Under the pieces are notes generated by a model that was given only the letters and a program-made list of their open reading frames with translations, had not been told where the DNA came from and searched no databases. The translations under genes were made by a program, and so were the position numbers. A stretch of DNA of 64,000 bases, taken from NCBI GenBank assembly GCA_030646755.1, contig JAUSKU010000084.1:1-64000 (forward strand). The letters run 5' to 3'. Source of the stretch: Deltaproteobacteria bacterium. Lineage in GTDB: Bacteria > Desulfobacterota > JAENJC01. Of the stretch, positions 24,507 through 33,524 are shown piece by piece. Position 1 is the stretch's first letter. Each line of letters opens with the position of its first letter.

Positions 24507-26876
24507 TTATAGAACTGCCTCAATCTTTACAAGACATGGGCCGCCATCTGGTGAAATCAGTTTCTGAGAACCGTTAAGGGGATGTATGGGCAGATATAGA
24601 TTCCCTGGCATGACCGAACCCTTTATGGAGACCTTTGCCTCGACAGTTCCCGTCTCTGAAGTCGCCTTGACCTTGCAACCCTCGTTTATATGGAGTTTAC
24701 CTGCATCGTGGGGACTTATCTCCAGAATTCCCTCTGGTGAAGAATCCCATAGAGGTTTGCACTTTTCGAATAAAGTATAGGAGCCATAGAGCCTCTTGCC
24801 GGTAAGGAGCAGGAATGGATAGTCCTTATCCTGCCCGATGGCCGGAGAGATCGGAACAGGGACAGTATTCAATGGGGAAGCGCTGTTGGATTGATGAGCA
24901 ATCCCTTCAAAACGCTGGAACTCCATACTGCACCCCAGCTTATCTGCCAGGTCAGTAATTATCTCTTCTCCCGGCTTTGTCTCGGCTAAAGGCTTTAATG
25001 ATGCCTTCAGGGGCCTTAAGATGCCTCTATGGTCGGAGTATGTACCCTCGGCCTCCGCGAAGGTCAGGGTTGGAAGAACCACGTGTGCCATTTCTGCGGT
25101 CCTCGTCATATTGGAATCCTGGACTATAATAAGTTCCAGAGACCTTAATGCCTCTTCCCACGCAGAAGACCGATTACCAATAAGGTCCTCACCTGAGATA
25201 TAAAGGGCCTTTATCTTCCCTTCTTTTATACCCTTGTACAGGGCTCCCATTTCTCCGGCGCCCTTATGTATTGTAACTGCACCCCAGCTGTTGCTTTCGC
25301 TTAAAACAGGGAATACCCCGGAAACTTCCGAATCAGACCTTCCCGAAAGTATCAGGAGGTTTGCAGCAGCAACCCCGATATAGCGGTTGTCGCTATAAGA
25401 TAAGTCATCACCAACAACAATGCAGGGCCTTTCGGCCTTTAACAGGGCAAAGGACACCTCTTCAACCAGCTTCTTGCTGATGCCTGTAACGGATTCCAGG
25501 TGCTCCTCATCGATCCCCCTTATCCAATCCGGCGCATTCCCCAACCTTTCGGATACCCTCTTCCCTATCAAGGTCAGTAACGCGGCTTCAGTCCCGGGTT
25601 TGGGCGCCAGCCATCTCCATGCTGACTTGCTTAGTTCAACCTTCCTCGGGTTTATGACAACCGCCTTCGATTCCTTGAGCCTTGCAGTACGGCTTACCCT
25701 GTTGGCCAGGAAAGGATTGGTCTCAGTCAGGTCTGCGCCAATTACTATAACAAGGTCGGCTTCGTCTATCAGGCTTAGTGACCTCATATATCCTTCGCCC
25801 ATGACCTCCCGGACGCCGGACAGGGTCGTATTCCCAACCCCGTCCGAAAGAGCTACCTTTCCGCCGATGGCTGAAAAGAAGGAGGCAAAGGAAAGATGTC
25901 CCTCATTGGTTAACCTTGGAGACGGGACCCCCCATATGGCCTCTGGACCGTATGACTCCTTAATCTCCTTTATCTTTGAGGATGCAAGCGTAAGGGCGTA
26001 ATCCCAGCTGACCTCTTTTCGAACACCGTCAACATTGATCAAAGGGGCTTTCAACCTTGAGGGATGATGGACAAAGCCGTAACCGAACCTCCCTCTCAGG
26101 CACGGGTGCCCCTGGGAAAAGTCTGTCTCTGAAGGGGCTGTAACCCTGTATATCTCCTCATGGGCGGTGTTCAGAATCAGCTGGCATCCGTCTGAGCAGT
26201 GGGGGCAGGTGGTCTGGGTCTTTGTCAGTTCCCAGGGCCTTATGGAATGTAGTTTCATAGGGTGGTTGAGGAGCGACCCAACAGGGCAGACAGATATGAC
26301 GCCGGCGATGGACTCTGCCTCAGGGTCCCTCTCCAAGTGCCTGTCCATCTCGAATGAATATCCGCCGCTCCCGTGATAGTCAAATGCCTTTACACCCTCG
26401 ACCTCTTCAGTATATCTGGCGCAACGGACGCACTGGATGCACCTCTGGAAGTCTATGTAGAGGAAGGGATTTGCGCCTACCCTGGTCCTCTTGGGATTGT
26501 CAAGCTTATACTTAGGCTCCTTTATCCCAAAGGCATGGGTAATGTCCTGAAGCTCGCACTCCCCGCCCTTGTCGCACACGGGGCACTCCAGCGGATGGGT
26601 AGCAAGGATAAGCTCCACCATCATCTTCCTCAGCTCCCACAGCCTCGGTGTGTCGGTCTTAACCACCATCCCCTTCATGGCAGGGACATGGCATGAAGCC
26701 ACAGGTTTCCTCTCCCCCGCAACCTCCACAACGCAGACCCTGCAAGCGCCGATGGGGGTCAGGCCTTTGTAAGCGCAAAGGGTCGGGATATGGATCCCCA
26801 CAGACCTTGCCGCGTCAAGGATAGTTGTATTGGCTTCTACAGAAACCTTTTTATCATTTATGGTAAGTTCAATCAT
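24507..26876 (-). CDS. NuoG/SfrA-like molybdopterin-fold oxidoreductase subunit
   Basis: A 789-residue iron-sulfur subunit. Residues 1-80 form a 2Fe-2S ferredoxin (CAYKGLTPIGACRVC), then HPLECPVCDKGGECELQ with the NuoG His-Cys cluster, then CIQCVRCARYTEE and CPVGSL for 4Fe-4S sites, then CPHCSDGCQL and a molybdopterin-oxidoreductase fold to the end. This layout fits NuoG and also SfrA, the alpha subunit of the Geobacter NADPH oxidoreductase. The SfrB-like partner lies at 31393-33360 on the same strand, separated by an accessory island; in Geobacter the two genes adjoin. No formate dehydrogenase signature cysteine or selenocysteine is apparent. Confidence 0.85.
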   Translation of the reverse strand: MIELTINDKKVSVEANTTILDAARSVGIHIPTLCAYKGLTPIGACRVCVVEVAGERKPVASCHVPAMKGMVVKTDTPRLWELRKMMVELILATHPLECPVCDKGGECELQDITHAFGIKEPKYKLDNPKRTRVGANPFLYIDFQRCIQCVRCARYTEEVEGVKAFDYHGSGGYSFEMDRHLERDPEAESIAGVISVCPVGSLLNHPMKLHSIRPWELTKTQTTCPHCSDGCQLILNTAHEEIYRVTAPSETDFSQGHPCLRGRFGYGFVHHPSRLKAPLINVDGVRKEVSWDYALTLASSKIKEIKESYGPEAIWGVPSPRLTNEGHLSFASFFSAIGGKVALSDGVGNTTLSGVREVMGEGYMRSLSLIDEADLVIVIGADLTETNPFLANRVSRTARLKESKAVVINPRKVELSKSAWRWLAPKPGTEAALLTLIGKRVSERLGNAPDWIRGIDEEHLESVTGISKKLVEEVSFALLKAERPCIVVGDDLSYSDNRYIGVAAANLLILSGRSDSEVSGVFPVLSESNSWGAVTIHKGAGEMGALYKGIKEGKIKALYISGEDLIGNRSSAWEEALRSLELIIVQDSNMTRTAEMAHVVLPTLTFAEAEGTYSDHRGILRPLKASLKPLAETKPGEEIITDLADKLGCSMEFQRFEGIAHQSNSASPLNTVPVPISPAIGQDKDYPFLLLTGKRLYGSYTLFEKCKPLWDSSPEGILEISPHDAGKLHINEGCKVKATSETGTVEAKVSIKGSVMPGNLYLPIHPLNGSQKLISPDGGPCLVKIEAVL

Positions 26877-27008
26877 TGTTTAATCCGATAACCTATGGCC
26901 GCAAAGGTGCAAAGAATGCGAATGACCGTATCATAATTTTTCCGGTTGTGTCAAGGAAGAATCAGGGCTGGGTAAGGGTGGAATGAAGGGGAAAGAACGA
27001 AAAAGTTT

Positions 27009-27045
27009 CCTCTCCATCAGGGAGAGGATTAAGGTGAGGGTGGGG
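27009..27045. repeat. CCTCTCC hairpin repeat
   Basis: CCTCTCC and GGAGAGG pair around a short loop and are followed by ATTAAGGTGAGGGTG. This sequence type is scattered in many bacterial genomes as a short palindromic repeat. It lies in the gap upstream of the SfrA-like gene, at the edge of the accessory island. Confidence 0.5.
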
Positions 27046-27086
27046 TTAATTTTCATCTTTCTTTGTGAACAAGGTTTATGGATGTT

Positions 27087-27500
<414 letters not shown>

Positions 27501-27655
27501 TTATACCATAAATATCAGGAAGCATCAAAATATTCCCTTTTGTGGCAAGGAAGAAGAGAAACCCAAGCAGGGCAAATGCATTAAAAATGGAGCAACAGCA
27601 AGAACAAGCGGAACACGTCATTCCGGCAGTCTCTTAGCGGGCATCTGGTTTTTCT

Positions 27656-28564
27656 TTAAACCATATCCCCGATAAAAGCACTCGGGGATGACAGTGTGGC
27701 GGGCACTGCCACCCTACCTGAGTAGTTACAAATAAGTAAGCTGTCCCCGGAATTTGCGTGTTCAGTTGCTTCTGCAGAAAACGTGTCAGACCTACAACCC
27801 AGGCTTCTGCTTGTGCAATCTATCTTTGTAACATTGCCGGGAAGGTCACCATTTGAGATGGCATTAGATAGATATTTAAAACCAATGTCTATCACAGCTA
27901 TTTTAACTCCGGATCCTCTAATAGCGGCGGTGCTGTAATTTTGAAAGCCGATCTTGCTTAACCCTTCGCTACGAAAAGATTCAGGAACGGCCGGAGTCGG
28001 TCTCTCTATCCATATTATTCCTTCCACCTCGTCGGCGATCTTTCTTAATTTGTCAACAGGGATATCAGCACCAATATATTTACCCCATCCGCCTATATCC
28101 TCTCCACCATACGACTCAAGGAGTATTTTATCAAATGTCTCAGCAGCTTGCCCATTTCCTAATGTTATGCGCACAGGGGTTTTGTTTCCGTCTTTTATTT
28201 CTATTCCATTCCTCTTCGCAAATTTCTTTGCCGCATCGCCACCTCCCTTCTTTTCGGCATCCTCCAGTTTAGTAATGACGGCTCCGCTCTCGTCTTGCAG
28301 CACCTCCCCGGCATTAAACTTTTTAGCTGCCTCTTCGGCTCCCTTGTTGTATTCGTCCTCCAAATCCGTCAAAAGAGAGCTTACCTTGGGGTGCCTGGTT
28401 TTTTCCTTTTCTTTCCTGTGCTGCTCTATCGCATCCTTGATCTTCTTATTCCTTTCCTCCTCGCTCATCTCCGAAAGCGGCTGCTGTGCATACAGGACTG
28501 GAACGAGGATGTTGAAGATCATCTGGAACAAGACAACGCAGAGCAATATTCGATTTTGCTTCAT
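27656..28564 (-). CDS. truncated S8 (subtilase) peptidase, array copy 1
   Basis: A 302-residue remnant of a secreted serine peptidase. It has a signal peptide (ILLCVVLFQMIFNILVPVLYA), a charged helical pro-region, a propeptide ending in FRSEGLSKIGFQNYS, and the first catalytic strand VKIAVIDIGF with the catalytic aspartate. It reaches ATEHANSGD, where the catalytic histidine loop should be, then is replaced by non-homologous sequence starting at the TGTCCCC repeat (27731-27755). The catalytic serine is missing. Same strand and same design as the next two genes. It could still be expressed as a propeptide-like inhibitor, but decay is more likely. Confidence 0.7.
   Translation of the reverse strand: MKQNRILLCVVLFQMIFNILVPVLYAQQPLSEMSEEERNKKIKDAIEQHRKEKEKTRHPKVSSLLTDLEDEYNKGAEEAAKKFNAGEVLQDESGAVITKLEDAEKKGGGDAAKKFAKRNGIEIKDGNKTPVRITLGNGQAAETFDKILLESYGGEDIGGWGKYIGADIPVDKLRKIADEVEGIIWIERPTPAVPESFRSEGLSKIGFQNYSTAAIRGSGVKIAVIDIGFKYLSNAISNGDLPGNVTKIDCTSRSLGCRSDTFSAEATEHANSGDSLLICNYSGRVAVPATLSSPSAFIGDMV
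27731..27755. repeat. TGTCCCC-type breakpoint repeat in S8 copy 1
   Basis: AATAAGTAAGCTGTCCCCGG followed by AATTT. The same 25 bases, with one or two changes and in the opposite orientation, lie at 30756-30780. S8 homology of copy 1 stops at this point. Repeats of this kind are often seen near REP-associated tyrosine transposases, but none is encoded here. Confidence 0.6.
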
Positions 28565-28657
28565 TCCCTTACCTCCTTTTTTGATTTTATTGTCACTCTA
28601 CAATCAAACCTGTTTCACCTCCTTTCGGCTATTTTCCCCTCTTTAGAAAAAGAGGGG

Positions 28658-29482
28658 TCAGGGGAGATTTATCGCCCTGAGTAAAGCGAAGGACTCTTCG
28701 CCTTGCTCAGAATGAGAAGACCCTGTGCAATCCACCTTTGTTATGTTACTTGGAAGGTCGCCACTATTAATGGCATTGTTCAAGCTTCCAAATTCTACAT
28801 CTATGACAGCGACCTTAACTCCTGCACCCGTGATGCCTACCGCACTGTAATTAGAAAAGCCTATCTTACTCAGACCTTCACTTCTAAAGTTGTCTGGTGT
28901 CGGAATTGAAATTGGTGCGTCTATCCATACGATCCCTTCCACTTCATCGGCGATCTTCCTTATCTTATCAATTGGAACGTATGCAGTTATAAAATTTCCG
29001 CTGCTTCTACCAATATCTTCCACACCATATGGTTCAAGTAGCTGCTTATCAAACGCCTCTCCAGATAGGCCAATATCTAAAGTAATCATAACAAATATCT
29101 TATTCCCCTCTTTTATCTCCCGGCCATTCCTCTTCGCAAGTTTCTGTGCAGCATCTCCCCCTCCCTTTTTTTTGGCATCCTCCAGTTTAGTAATGGCGGC
29201 CCCGTTCTCATCGTGTAGCACCTCTCCGGCATTAAACTTTTTTTCCGCCTCTTCAGCGCCTCTGTTGTATTCGTCTTCCAGCTCAGTCAACACCGTGGAT
29301 ACCTTTGGATGCCTCGTCTTTTCTTTTTCTTCCCTGTGCTTTTGTATCGCATCCTTGATCTTCTTGTTCCTCTCCTCTTCGCTCATCCCCGACAGCGGCT
29401 GCTGTGCATGGAGAACTGGCGCAAGGATGTTGAAGACAATCAGGAACGAGACAACGCAGAGCAATATTCGAGTTTGCTTCAT
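28658..29482 (-). CDS. truncated S8 (subtilase) peptidase, array copy 2
   Basis: A 274-residue copy of the same design as copy 1: signal peptide, charged helical segment, propeptide and the catalytic aspartate strand VKVAVIDVEFGSLNN. Here glutamate replaces the usual glycine after the catalytic aspartate region. The S8 sequence ends after TKVDCTG and the last residues (HSEQGEESFALLRA) come from a palindromic repeat at 28677-28710. Histidine and serine of the triad are absent. A strong AAGGAGGTAAGGG ribosome binding site precedes it, duplicated before copies 1 and 3. Confidence 0.7.
   Translation of the reverse strand: MKQTRILLCVVSFLIVFNILAPVLHAQQPLSGMSEEERNKKIKDAIQKHREEKEKTRHPKVSTVLTELEDEYNRGAEEAEKKFNAGEVLHDENGAAITKLEDAKKKGGGDAAQKLAKRNGREIKEGNKIFVMITLDIGLSGEAFDKQLLEPYGVEDIGRSSGNFITAYVPIDKIRKIADEVEGIVWIDAPISIPTPDNFRSEGLSKIGFSNYSAVGITGAGVKVAVIDVEFGSLNNAINSGDLPSNITKVDCTGSSHSEQGEESFALLRAINLP
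28677..28710. repeat. REP-like palindrome truncating S8 copy 2
   Basis: CTGAGTAAAGCGAAGGA and TCTTCGCCTTGCTCAG pair imperfectly. Close copies lie at 29558-29591 and 30433-30472; a looser one at 38225-38267. It supplies the last codons of S8 copy 2. Confidence 0.65.
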
Positions 29483-29520
29483 TCCCTTACCTCCTTTTTG
29501 ATTTTAGTATCCCTCTACAA

Positions 29521-30357
29521 TCAAACCTGTTTCACCTCCTTTCTGTGGTTTGTCGCCCTGAGTAAAACGAAGGATTCTTCGCCTTGCTCAGAATGACAAG
29601 CATCTGTGCAATCTACCTTTATGATGTTTTCGGATAAATCGCTATTTGAAATAGCATTAGATACCCCTTCAAACCCCAGGTCTATCACTGCTATCTTAAC
29701 ACCAGTCCCTCTAATGCCCGCGGCACTATAGTTTGAAAAACCTATTTTACTCAGGCCCTCACTTCGATAGGAGTCTATCAGTAAAACTGAAGATAGTGCT
29801 TTCATCCATGCGACGCCTTCCACTTCATCTGCAATTTTTCTGATTTTGTCAATCGGAATATCTGCATAGAGTCGTCTACCCCATCCACCTATGTCTTCCC
29901 CTCCGTATGCCTCAAGAGCCTTTTTATCAAACGTATCCGCAGTCAGCCCGCCTTCTAAGGTTATTTCCACGCTAACCTTATTTTCTTTTAGCCTTATCTT
30001 TCTCTTTTTTGCGAATTCCTTCGCCGTATCCCCACCTCCTTTCTTTTCGGCATCCTCCAGTTTAGTTATGGCAACACCATTATCATCTTTCAGCACCTCT
30101 CCGGCGTTAAACTTCTTGGCCGCCTCTTCCGCACCCTTGTTGTATTCGTCTTCCAATTCCGTAAGCTTATGATCCACTTTTGGATGCCTTTTCTCATCAA
30201 TTTCCTTTCTTTTTTTCTCTATCGCATCCTTGATCTTCTTATTCCTCTCCTCTTCGCTCATCCCCGACAGCGGCTGTTGTGCATGCAGGACTGGAACAAG
30301 GATGTTGAAGACCATCAGGAACAAGACAACGCAGAGCAATATTCGATTTTGCTTCAT
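29521..30357 (-). CDS. truncated S8 (subtilase) peptidase, array copy 3
   Basis: A 278-residue copy: signal peptide (ILLCVVLFLMVFNILVPVLHA), lysine/glutamate-rich helical segment, propeptide and catalytic aspartate strand VKIAVIDLGFEGVSN. S8 homology stops after IKVDCTD and the tail HSEQGEESFVLLRAT is again encoded by the palindromic repeat. It is more similar in its ending to copy 2 than to copy 1, suggesting that copies 2 and 3 were duplicated after the repeat had entered. Confidence 0.7.
   Translation of the reverse strand: MKQNRILLCVVLFLMVFNILVPVLHAQQPLSGMSEEERNKKIKDAIEKKRKEIDEKRHPKVDHKLTELEDEYNKGAEEAAKKFNAGEVLKDDNGVAITKLEDAEKKGGGDTAKEFAKKRKIRLKENKVSVEITLEGGLTADTFDKKALEAYGGEDIGGWGRRLYADIPIDKIRKIADEVEGVAWMKALSSVLLIDSYRSEGLSKIGFSNYSAAGIRGTGVKIAVIDLGFEGVSNAISNSDLSENIIKVDCTDACHSEQGEESFVLLRATNHRKEVKQV
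29558..29591. repeat. REP-like palindrome truncating S8 copy 3
   Basis: Same element as at 28677, CTGAGTAAAACGAAGGA paired with TTCTTCGCCTTGCTCAG. It lies at the equivalent point of copy 3. Confidence 0.65.
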
Positions 30358-30432
30358 TCCCTTACCTCCTTTTTGATTTTAGTGCATTTCATACAACCAA
30401 CCAGCTTCACCTCCTTTCTGTGATTTGTCGCC

Positions 30433-30472
30433 CTGAGTAAAACGAAGGATATCAGATTCTTCGCCTTGCTCA
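30433..30472. repeat. REP-like palindrome at the end of an S8 remnant
   Basis: A third close copy of the palindrome, with six extra bases (ATATCA) at its centre. It follows a KIDCT coding scrap, as in copies 2 and 3, so it marks the end of a fourth, decayed S8 copy. Confidence 0.6.
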
Positions 30473-30592
30473 GAATGACAGTTACACTGTACAGTCTATT
30501 TTGTCAAACTGCCACTTCCTGTAATCGATTGCCCATCGCATTAGCAGCGTCAGCAGGGCTTGATATGCTGCCATCGGCTGTGTAAGGGTATA
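30473..30592 (-). pseudogene. S8 peptidase remnant (array copy 0)
   Basis: Read on the minus strand, one frame gives ADGSISSPADAANAMG and, after a shift of one or two bases, the next gives AIDYRKWQFDKIDCTV. The SPADAAN...AIDYR run resembles the segment of S8 peptidases that lies after the catalytic core, while KIDCT matches the segment before the catalytic histidine in copies 1-3. The two are therefore in reversed order, which a deletion joining the tail of one tandem copy to the middle of the next would explain. Confidence 0.5.
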
Positions 30593-30755
30593 GGGAAACA
30601 AGGGGGTCAGGCATTGATATATTGATAATGACTCCGATCTGTTTAAGGAATCTTTCTTGAAGGTGGATTTGTCAAAAGCTTATTCCGGCACTACCACAAG
30701 AGACCTATAGCACCTTGTGCAACGCAATGCCTCCCTTATGTAAGAGTCCCTTGGG
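30593..30755. repeat. direct repeat A: second copy of the sfrB-like 3' end
   Basis: Matches 31306-31468 without gaps at a distance of 713 bases. Positions 30593-30679 are identical to 31306-31392 over 87 bases. Positions 30680-30755 encode, on the minus strand, PRDSYIREALRCTRCYRSLV and then VVPE plus a stop, the last 24 residues of the SfrB-like protein with one change (Leu for Met) but about eleven nucleotide differences, mostly silent. Homology ends exactly where the TGTCCCC repeat at 30756 begins. Confidence 0.85.
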
Positions 30756-30780
30756 GATTTCCGGGGACAGCTTACTTATT
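30756..30780. repeat. TGTCCCC-type breakpoint repeat next to the sfrB-end copy
   Basis: Minus strand AATAAGTAAGCTGTCCCCGG then AAATC, abutting the sfrB-end copy. It nearly matches 27731-27755. In both places the GGAA-side faces the truncated gene piece. Confidence 0.6.
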
Positions 30781-30848
30781 GCAATTCACTCCCCATCGCC
30801 GTCAAAACCGCTTCTGGCAAAGCATTCATGGTTGCGAATGCTCCCAAA

Positions 30849-31094
30849 CTATAACGCACTATGGCTTGGATGTGAAACCGGTTTGATCGGCTTAAAGGTA
30901 TGTTCGACCTGGAAGGAAACGGCTTTTTCTTTCCTTGTCTTTACAGGAGTTTCTTTTACAGCAATCTCCTTATCAACAAACTCTATTACAGCACCGTTGG
31001 GAATATTATCAACCATCTCTGGATGGTCAACGAGATATCTTACGAAATCGAACGTCATCCCAATATTTTTTTCAATAGTTTCTTTCTTTGTCAT
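30849..31094 (-). CDS. DUF5647-like small protein, second gene of cassette
   Basis: An 81-residue protein opening MTKKETIEKNIGMTFDFVRY, then LVDHPEMVDNIPNGAVIEF; this pattern is that of small conserved proteins often paired with the type of gene before it. I recall the name DUF5647 for it without being sure. Its ATG overlaps the stop of the upstream partner by four bases (ATGA). The pair behaves as a two-gene cassette like a toxin-antitoxin unit; no biochemical role is known to me. Confidence 0.6.
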   Translation of the reverse strand: MTKKETIEKNIGMTFDFVRYLVDHPEMVDNIPNGAVIEFVDKEIAVKETPVKTRKEKAVSFQVEHTFKPIKPVSHPSHSAL

Positions 31095-31327
31095 TTCATC
31101 TCCTTCTTAAACCTGTCTCTATACCACTTCCATCTGTCCTTGATGTCCTGCTCGGCATACAAAAGGGCATCATTAAGGTTAGTTATCGGTATCGGATACT
31201 TGTCCTTGTCTCCATTGGGATGCAAGACATCTCGATGAAAGAACCCATGAGAGCAGTCATATCTAACAATGCCATGCCACTTTTCTTCAAGCCTTGCCTC
31301 ATACTGGGAAACAAGGGGGTCAGGCAT
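31091..31327 (-). CDS. DUF7718-like small protein, first gene of cassette
   Basis: A 78-residue charged protein with EEKWHGIVRYDCSHGFFHRD and a C-terminal helix DALLYAEQDIKDRWKWYRDR. The many histidines and aspartates in the middle could form a catalytic or metal site. I associate it, with doubt, with DUF7718. Its first seven codons (MPDPLVS) lie inside the 87-base identical direct repeat, so the repeat at 30593 also carries a copy of this start. It is translated just ahead of the DUF5647-like gene. Confidence 0.6.
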   Translation of the reverse strand: MPDPLVSQYEARLEEKWHGIVRYDCSHGFFHRDVLHPNGDKDKYPIPITNLNDALLYAEQDIKDRWKWYRDRFKKEMK

Positions 31328-31468
31328 TGATATATTGATAATGACTCCGATCTGTTTAAGGAATCTTTCTTGAAGGTGGATTTGTCAAAAGCTTATTCAG
31401 GCACTACCACCAAACTCCTATAGCACCTTGTGCAACGCATGGCCTCCCTTATGTATGAATCTCTGGGA
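31306..31468. repeat. direct repeat B: native sfrB-like 3' end
   Basis: Partner of 30593-30755. It comprises the last 76 bases of the SfrB-like gene and 87 bases after it, which include the start of the first cassette gene. The pair of repeats brackets the two-gene cassette. Confidence 0.85.
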
Positions 31469-33360
31469 AAGCCGCACTCTATCTCCCTGAAACCGGGGAC
31501 CCTCTCTTCATGCTGGATGCAGAGCATCCTCTCCCCGAAACGACCCTTTACCGCCTCCAGGGAGTTTCCTTCTATCTTTGTCAGCTCCTGAATAAGCTTG
31601 TTAAACCTGTCCTGGAGCATAAACGCCTCATAAGTCTTTTCAACATCAGGAGAGCTCTTCCCACCGTTAAGATACCTGTCCATATGCAAGGCAGCCCTGT
31701 GGCCGGTACCTATAGCCTCAACAACCGTGGCAGGCCCAAGCACAGCATCCCCTGCAGCATATACACCGGGTCTGTTGGTCTCGAAGGTAACAGGGTTCAC
31801 CTCAAAGGTCTTTTTCCTTGAGACATTAAGACCGGTCTCGCGAAAGTAGTCTGTCTCAGGCTCTTGGCCAATGGCGGCTATTACGGAGTCGCATTCAATG
31901 ACGAAGGTTGAACCCTCTATCGGCACAGGGGCCCGCCTCCCTTTTTCATCAGGGGGCCCAAGTTCCATCCTCTGGAGTTCTATCCCTGTAATCTGTCCGT
32001 CTTTTATTAAAATCCTCAGTGGAGCGGCCAGGAAGTGTAGTGTTGCCCCTTCCTGTTCGGCCTCATGGAGTTCTATGAGGCCTGCGGGGGCCTCATCCTT
32101 GGTCCTCCTGTATGCAAGATGGGACTCCTTACACCCTATCCTCACACAATCCCTGACAGCATCAAAGGCAACACTCCCGCCGCCGATGACGACAACCTTG
32201 TCACCTGGTTTAGTCTGATCTCCCATCGAAACCCTTCTAAGGAAGCTGGCTGCATCTACATATCCTTTAGGGCTTTCCTCCTCCCCCGGAATCCCGAGCT
32301 TCAGACCTTTATGAGCCCCGACTGCCACAAACACCGCCTCATAAGCATCCTTGAAAAGGTCGTCTATGGTAAAGTCCTCTCCTATCCTTGTGTTTAGCTT
32401 AAACTCGACCCCCTCATCTGCTATCTCCTGGATCTCTTCATCCAGTATGTCCTGGGGAAGCCTGAAATCAGGGATACCGACCCTGAGCATTCCCCCAAGG
32501 ACCGGAAGAGATTCAAATACAGTGGGCCTGTAGCCTATGAGGGCCATGTAATAAGCAACGGCAAGGCCCGCAGGGCCGCTGCCCACAATAGCCACTTTTG
32601 CCTTAGCGTTTTTCTTCCTCTCCTCCTTAGAGATCCTCCCCTTAAACTTCCATCCGTCAACTTCTTCTTCCTTATTTGGGAAGTTCCTTACCTCGTCTGC
32701 CAGGACCCTCTTCAGTTGGCATATGGCTATAGGCTCGTCATACTTGTTCCTCTGGCATGCCGTTTCACAGGGATGGAAGCAGACCCTTCCCAGGACACCT
32801 GGCAGCGGGATTGTTTCCATGACTATGTCGCGCCCCTGGCTAAACCTTCTCTCAAGAATAGCTTCTATATAGGCAGGCGGGTCGCAGTAGGCAGGGCAGG
32901 CATTCTGGCATGGGGCTGATGTAATAGATTGGTAAAAAAGGGGCTGGCAGCGCTTCTCTTTAAGGTGCGCCTCGTACTCTTCCCTGAAATAGGTAATGCT
33001 GTCTTTTACTGCATTCTGGGCGGTCTCACCCCATACGCAAAGAGCCGTGTCCTTTATCCCGCCGGAGAGTTCATATATCCTGTCTATGTCAGAAGAGGTC
33101 CCCTTCCCCAGGGATATATCGGTGACCATGTCCAGGAGGACCTTGGTACCTACCCGGCAGGGGGTGCATTTCCCGCAGGACTCTTTCTGCACCACTTCCA
33201 GGAGGGACTTGGTCAGCTCAACTGCACATATATCTTTATCAAGGATTATCAGGCCGCCCCATCCAGCAATAGCCCTGATCCCTTGGAGAAGCTCAGGCTT
33301 TATACCTGTATTGGCTCTTCTCTCAATACCGCCCCAACTGTCAAGAACAATTTCCCTCAT
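31393..33360 (-). CDS. SfrB-like NADPH oxidoreductase subunit (NuoF C-terminal plus GltD-type)
   Basis: A 655-residue flavoprotein. Residues 1-130 match the C-terminal part of NuoF, with the 4Fe-4S motif ESCGKCTPCRVGT but no FMN/NADH domain. Residues 145-640 are GltD-like: cysteine clusters CQNACPAYCDPP and CFHPCETACQR, an FAD site IVGSGPAGLAVAYYMALIG, an NADPH site VVIGGGSVAFDAVR and the closing NRPGVYAAGDAVLGPATVVE. This layout is that of SfrB, the beta subunit of the Geobacter SfrAB oxidoreductase. Its probable partner is the SfrA/NuoG-like gene at 24507, now 4.5 kb downstream because of the island between them. Confidence 0.85.
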   Translation of the reverse strand: MREIVLDSWGGIERRANTGIKPELLQGIRAIAGWGGLIILDKDICAVELTKSLLEVVQKESCGKCTPCRVGTKVLLDMVTDISLGKGTSSDIDRIYELSGGIKDTALCVWGETAQNAVKDSITYFREEYEAHLKEKRCQPLFYQSITSAPCQNACPAYCDPPAYIEAILERRFSQGRDIVMETIPLPGVLGRVCFHPCETACQRNKYDEPIAICQLKRVLADEVRNFPNKEEEVDGWKFKGRISKEERKKNAKAKVAIVGSGPAGLAVAYYMALIGYRPTVFESLPVLGGMLRVGIPDFRLPQDILDEEIQEIADEGVEFKLNTRIGEDFTIDDLFKDAYEAVFVAVGAHKGLKLGIPGEEESPKGYVDAASFLRRVSMGDQTKPGDKVVVIGGGSVAFDAVRDCVRIGCKESHLAYRRTKDEAPAGLIELHEAEQEGATLHFLAAPLRILIKDGQITGIELQRMELGPPDEKGRRAPVPIEGSTFVIECDSVIAAIGQEPETDYFRETGLNVSRKKTFEVNPVTFETNRPGVYAAGDAVLGPATVVEAIGTGHRAALHMDRYLNGGKSSPDVEKTYEAFMLQDRFNKLIQELTKIEGNSLEAVKGRFGERMLCIQHEERVPGFREIECGFPRDSYIREAMRCTRCYRSLVVVPE

Positions 33361-33465
33361 TTTACATAATATCCTTCATAAAAGGGCAAAAGTAGGGCAA
33401 AAAATATCACATGGATGGAGTGGATGTCAACATAAACCATCGCTCGAACAGCTCAAAGAAAATGC

Positions 33466-33493
33466 TTGACGCTAGACGAGCCGCTGTTATAAT
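33466..33493 (+). promoter_or_regulatory. sigma70 promoter of the HU gene
   Basis: TTGACG, a 16-base spacer and a perfect TATAAT, about 30 bases before the HU start, followed by a GGAGGAG ribosome binding site. Confidence 0.75.
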
Positions 33494-33524
33494 ATTCCAG
33501 AAATAATAAGCAGTTGGAGGAGAT

